This document shows positions 62,321 through 64,000 of a DNA stretch of 64,000 nucleotides, piece by piece. The notes below the pieces were generated by a model. It did not search any database and was not told the DNA's origin. It saw only the letters and a program-made list of their open reading frames with translations. Source of the stretch: Cytophagales bacterium. Lineage in GTDB: Bacteria; Bacteroidota; Bacteroidia; Cytophagales; Cyclobacteriaceae. Where the stretch lies: contig JAKSDQ010000014.1 of assembly GCA_022360015.1 (NCBI GenBank), forward strand, positions 47,638-111,637. Direction: 5' to 3'. Both the position numbers and the translations under genes were made by a program. The first letter of the stretch is position 1; every line of letters begins with the position of its first letter.

Positions 62321-63835
62321 ATGAAAAAGATATTAAAGCTTATATGTTTAAGCATGGGTATGCTATTGACTTTTGAAAATGTCAATGCCCAGATAGATGA
62401 AAATGCCATTGGTTATTATAACGAGGCATTACGCTTCAGCAGAACAGTTCCCGGAGGTACTGCCCGTATTCAGGCGATAGGAGGAACGCAAATTGCATTA
62501 GGAGGAGACGTTAGCAACATTTATTCTAACCCTGCGGGTTTGGGCTTCTTCAACCGCTCACAGGTTTCTTTTACCCCATCCCTGAAATTATACAGCAATG
62601 ATGCAGAATATTTCGGGTTAAATACAAGAGACAATGGAGGCCGTTTTGGTTTCGATAATCTGGGCATTGTATTTAGCTCGCCCAGATCCAATGCCAACAG
62701 TTCATGGAGAGGGGGATCGTTTGGAATTAGTTATACAAAAACCAATAACTTTAATGATCAATTTACCTATGAGGGCAGAAACCCCAACTCTTCCATTATA
62801 GATCAGTTCATTGAGAATGCCAATGGAATTTTGATTAATGATCTGGATGGTTTAACAGGACTAGCTTACGACATATTTCTGATTAACCCGGCCATCGATG
62901 ATGTTGGAAATCCTATTGACGGGGCTTATGACTCGTTTATCTTTGGCTTACCTGTCCAGAGGGAAATAGTTACCACCGAAGGCTCCCAAAGCCAGTGGAG
63001 TATCTCCTACGGAGGCAATGTGGCCGATCGTTTTTATTTTGGAATCGGCCTGGGTATTACCTCTGTTAACTACGAACAAACCAAATCCTACAGCGAGTCG
63101 AATTTTGATGCCCCTGATCCCGGAATTAATGATTTTACGATCAGGGAAAGGTTAAATATAGATGGTAGTGGAATTAATGCTACTGTAGGCTTTATTTTCA
63201 GACCAAATGATCACATCAGGGTAGGGGCTTCTTTGGTTACTCCTACCTATTATCAGTTTGACGAAGAAAGTGACGTAATTATCAATGCCAGTTACGACAA
63301 CTTCTTTTATGAACCTGAGAACATTACTTTGGGAGAGGAAACTGTTCAATCAGACATATTTATTTCTACCTATGACCTTACCACCCCGTTGAGGTTAAAT
63401 GGTGGGGTTGCTTTTTTCTTTGGTAAAAATGGGTTTATCAGTGCGGATGTTGAATACATCGATTACGGAAACAGTAGCTTGGGTTCCAATGATTTTTCCA
63501 CAACTGCTGACAACAGAACGATCGAGTCCTTGTATACTTCGGTTGTCAATTTCAGGGTTGGGGGAGAATACAGGCATGACGTTTTCCGCTTCAGGGCTGG
63601 TTTTGGTTATCATGATGATCCTTACACTACTGAGGACATCGATTTAAGCAGAACTGAACTATCCCTGGGAGCTGGGGTGAGATTCAAGAAGTTTTATGCA
63701 GATCTCGGGGTAGTTACTAATTTGTCGGAGGAAAGAAGTTATAGTCCCTACACTTTCTTCGATGGCACCGGCCCTGTAGCTAATATTGCCACGAACAATA
63801 CAAATGCTATTTTGACTGTGGGGTTCAATTTTTAG
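62321..63835 (+). CDS. OmpP1/FadL-type outer-membrane porin-like protein
   Basis: A 504-residue outer-membrane beta-barrel. The signal peptide ends about NVNAQ (residues 1-23). The mature N-terminus (GTARIQAIGGTQIALGGDVSNIYSNPAGLGFF) is the hallmark of the OmpP1/FadL/TodX family, which moves hydrophobic compounds across the outer membrane. Barrel strands alternate to the C-terminus, ending in TVGFNF with a final aromatic, as the assembly machinery requires. The ligand is unknown. It is convergent with the 5S rRNA gene and follows the Arg/Ser-rich lipoprotein after about 90 bases. Confidence 0.9.
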   Translation: MKKILKLICLSMGMLLTFENVNAQIDENAIGYYNEALRFSRTVPGGTARIQAIGGTQIALGGDVSNIYSNPAGLGFFNRSQVSFTPSLKLYSNDAEYFGLNTRDNGGRFGFDNLGIVFSSPRSNANSSWRGGSFGISYTKTNNFNDQFTYEGRNPNSSIIDQFIENANGILINDLDGLTGLAYDIFLINPAIDDVGNPIDGAYDSFIFGLPVQREIVTTEGSQSQWSISYGGNVADRFYFGIGLGITSVNYEQTKSYSESNFDAPDPGINDFTIRERLNIDGSGINATVGFIFRPNDHIRVGASLVTPTYYQFDEESDVIINASYDNFFYEPENITLGEETVQSDIFISTYDLTTPLRLNGGVAFFFGKNGFISADVEYIDYGNSSLGSNDFSTTADNRTIESLYTSVVNFRVGGEYRHDVFRFRAGFGYHDDPYTTEDIDLSRTELSLGAGVRFKKFYADLGVVTNLSEERSYSPYTFFDGTGPVANIATNNTNAILTVGFNF

Positions 63836-63871
63836 TACGGCCTTCCTATTAAGATAAAGATAAAACAAAAA

Positions 63872-63894
63872 ACCCTAACCATTTAGGTTAGGGT
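63872..63894 (-). terminator. Intrinsic terminator of the rRNA operon
   Basis: ACCCTAACC at 63872-63880 pairs perfectly with GGTTAGGGT at 63886-63894 over a 5-base loop. On the minus strand it is followed by TTTTTTGTTTT, the layout of a strong intrinsic terminator just after the 5S gene. It may also end the convergent porin transcript. Confidence 0.85.
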
Positions 63895-63920
63895 CTACTA
63901 CCTGCTGTAGTCAATTAAGA

Positions 63921-64000
63921 CTGGCAATGACTTACTCTCCCACCTGTGACAGCAGTACCATCAGCGCTACCGGGCTTAACTTCTCTGTTCGGAATGGATA
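63921..64000 (-). rRNA. 5S ribosomal RNA, 3' part (continues beyond the window)
   Basis: Read on the minus strand, the sequence contains TCCATTCCGAACAGAGAAG, TTAAGCCCGGTAGCGCTGATG and GGTGGGAGAGTA, the conserved core and 3' half of bacterial 5S rRNA. The 3' end is near 63921; the 5' end and presumably the 23S and 16S genes lie to the right. The exact 3' boundary is estimated to within a few bases. Confidence 0.93.

Noticed and set aside
1..64000. CRISPR arrays, tRNA genes, prophage or intact insertion sequences
   Set aside because: No spaced repeat series, cloverleaf-like intergenic sequence, integrase, capsid or transposase was found on reading both strands.

Overview
The window is a piece of a Bacteroidota chromosome, most likely from the order Cytophagales. 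The evidence is a set of lineage-typical genes: type IX secretion and gliding components (PorQ, a PorE-like OmpA protein, GldH), a secreted protein with a type IX-like tail, a DUF2723 membrane protein, a RicT/GldH pair, and the ligase-associated DNA damage response genes. Several starts are preceded by the Bacteroidota sigma-A -7 element TAnnTTTG, in the best cases with a TTG/TTTG 19-23 bases upstream. Most of the window is ordinary core genome. I see no prophage, intact insertion sequence, CRISPR array or tRNA gene. A 5S rRNA gene enters from the right edge on the minus strand.

Layout. 0-6 kb: tail of a SiaC-like gene, an HtrA protease, then GH3-dxr-rseP. 6-13 kb: a PorE-like protein (minus), then lon-porQ-hslU, closed by a perfect 25-bp inverted repeat. 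13-20 kb: SixA phosphatase and a PolX whose polymerase residues are gone (minus), then a small lipocalin-like protein, an EVE protein and two tandem paralogues of unknown function. 20-23 kb: pyrR-pyrB, a cystathionine beta-synthase-type enzyme and a glycogen-binding-like (E-set) protein. 23-30 kb: AsmA-like protein, CPBP membrane protease and DUF2723 protein. 30-32.3 kb is the least gene-dense stretch: a broken jelly-roll gene, a secreted protein, a stranded C-terminal piece of a second DUF2723 gene and CAATTG repeats.

33-41 kb: glutaminase, then the four ligase-associated repair genes (PdeM phosphoesterase, Lhr-type helicase, ATP-dependent ligase, beta-lactamase-fold exonuclease). They are split by an oppositely oriented alpha/beta hydrolase with its own promoter. 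41-48.6 kb: manC, kdsD, recQ with a 51-residue ORF behind it, purD, ricT and gldH. 48.6-53.7 kb: a 1342-residue UPF1-like helicase with an apparent nuclease-like tail and a helix-hairpin-helix membrane protein. 53.8-64 kb: hemA, a WG-repeat protein, nfeD-floA, proS, an Arg/Ser-rich lipoprotein, an OmpP1/FadL-type porin and the 5S rRNA.

Biological themes are envelope biogenesis and protein quality control (HtrA, RseP, Lon, HslU, AsmA, NfeD/FloA, KdsD, ManC), type IX secretion and gliding, DNA repair (PolX, RecQ, the ligase-associated set, the UPF1-like helicase) and housekeeping metabolism (Dxr, PyrR/PyrB, PurD, HemA, ProS). No clearly new multi-gene system is visible. The best leads are the hydrolase inside the repair cassette, the helicase with the nuclease-like tail, the tandem unknown pair at 16.5-19.7 kb and the Arg/Ser-rich surface lipoprotein.
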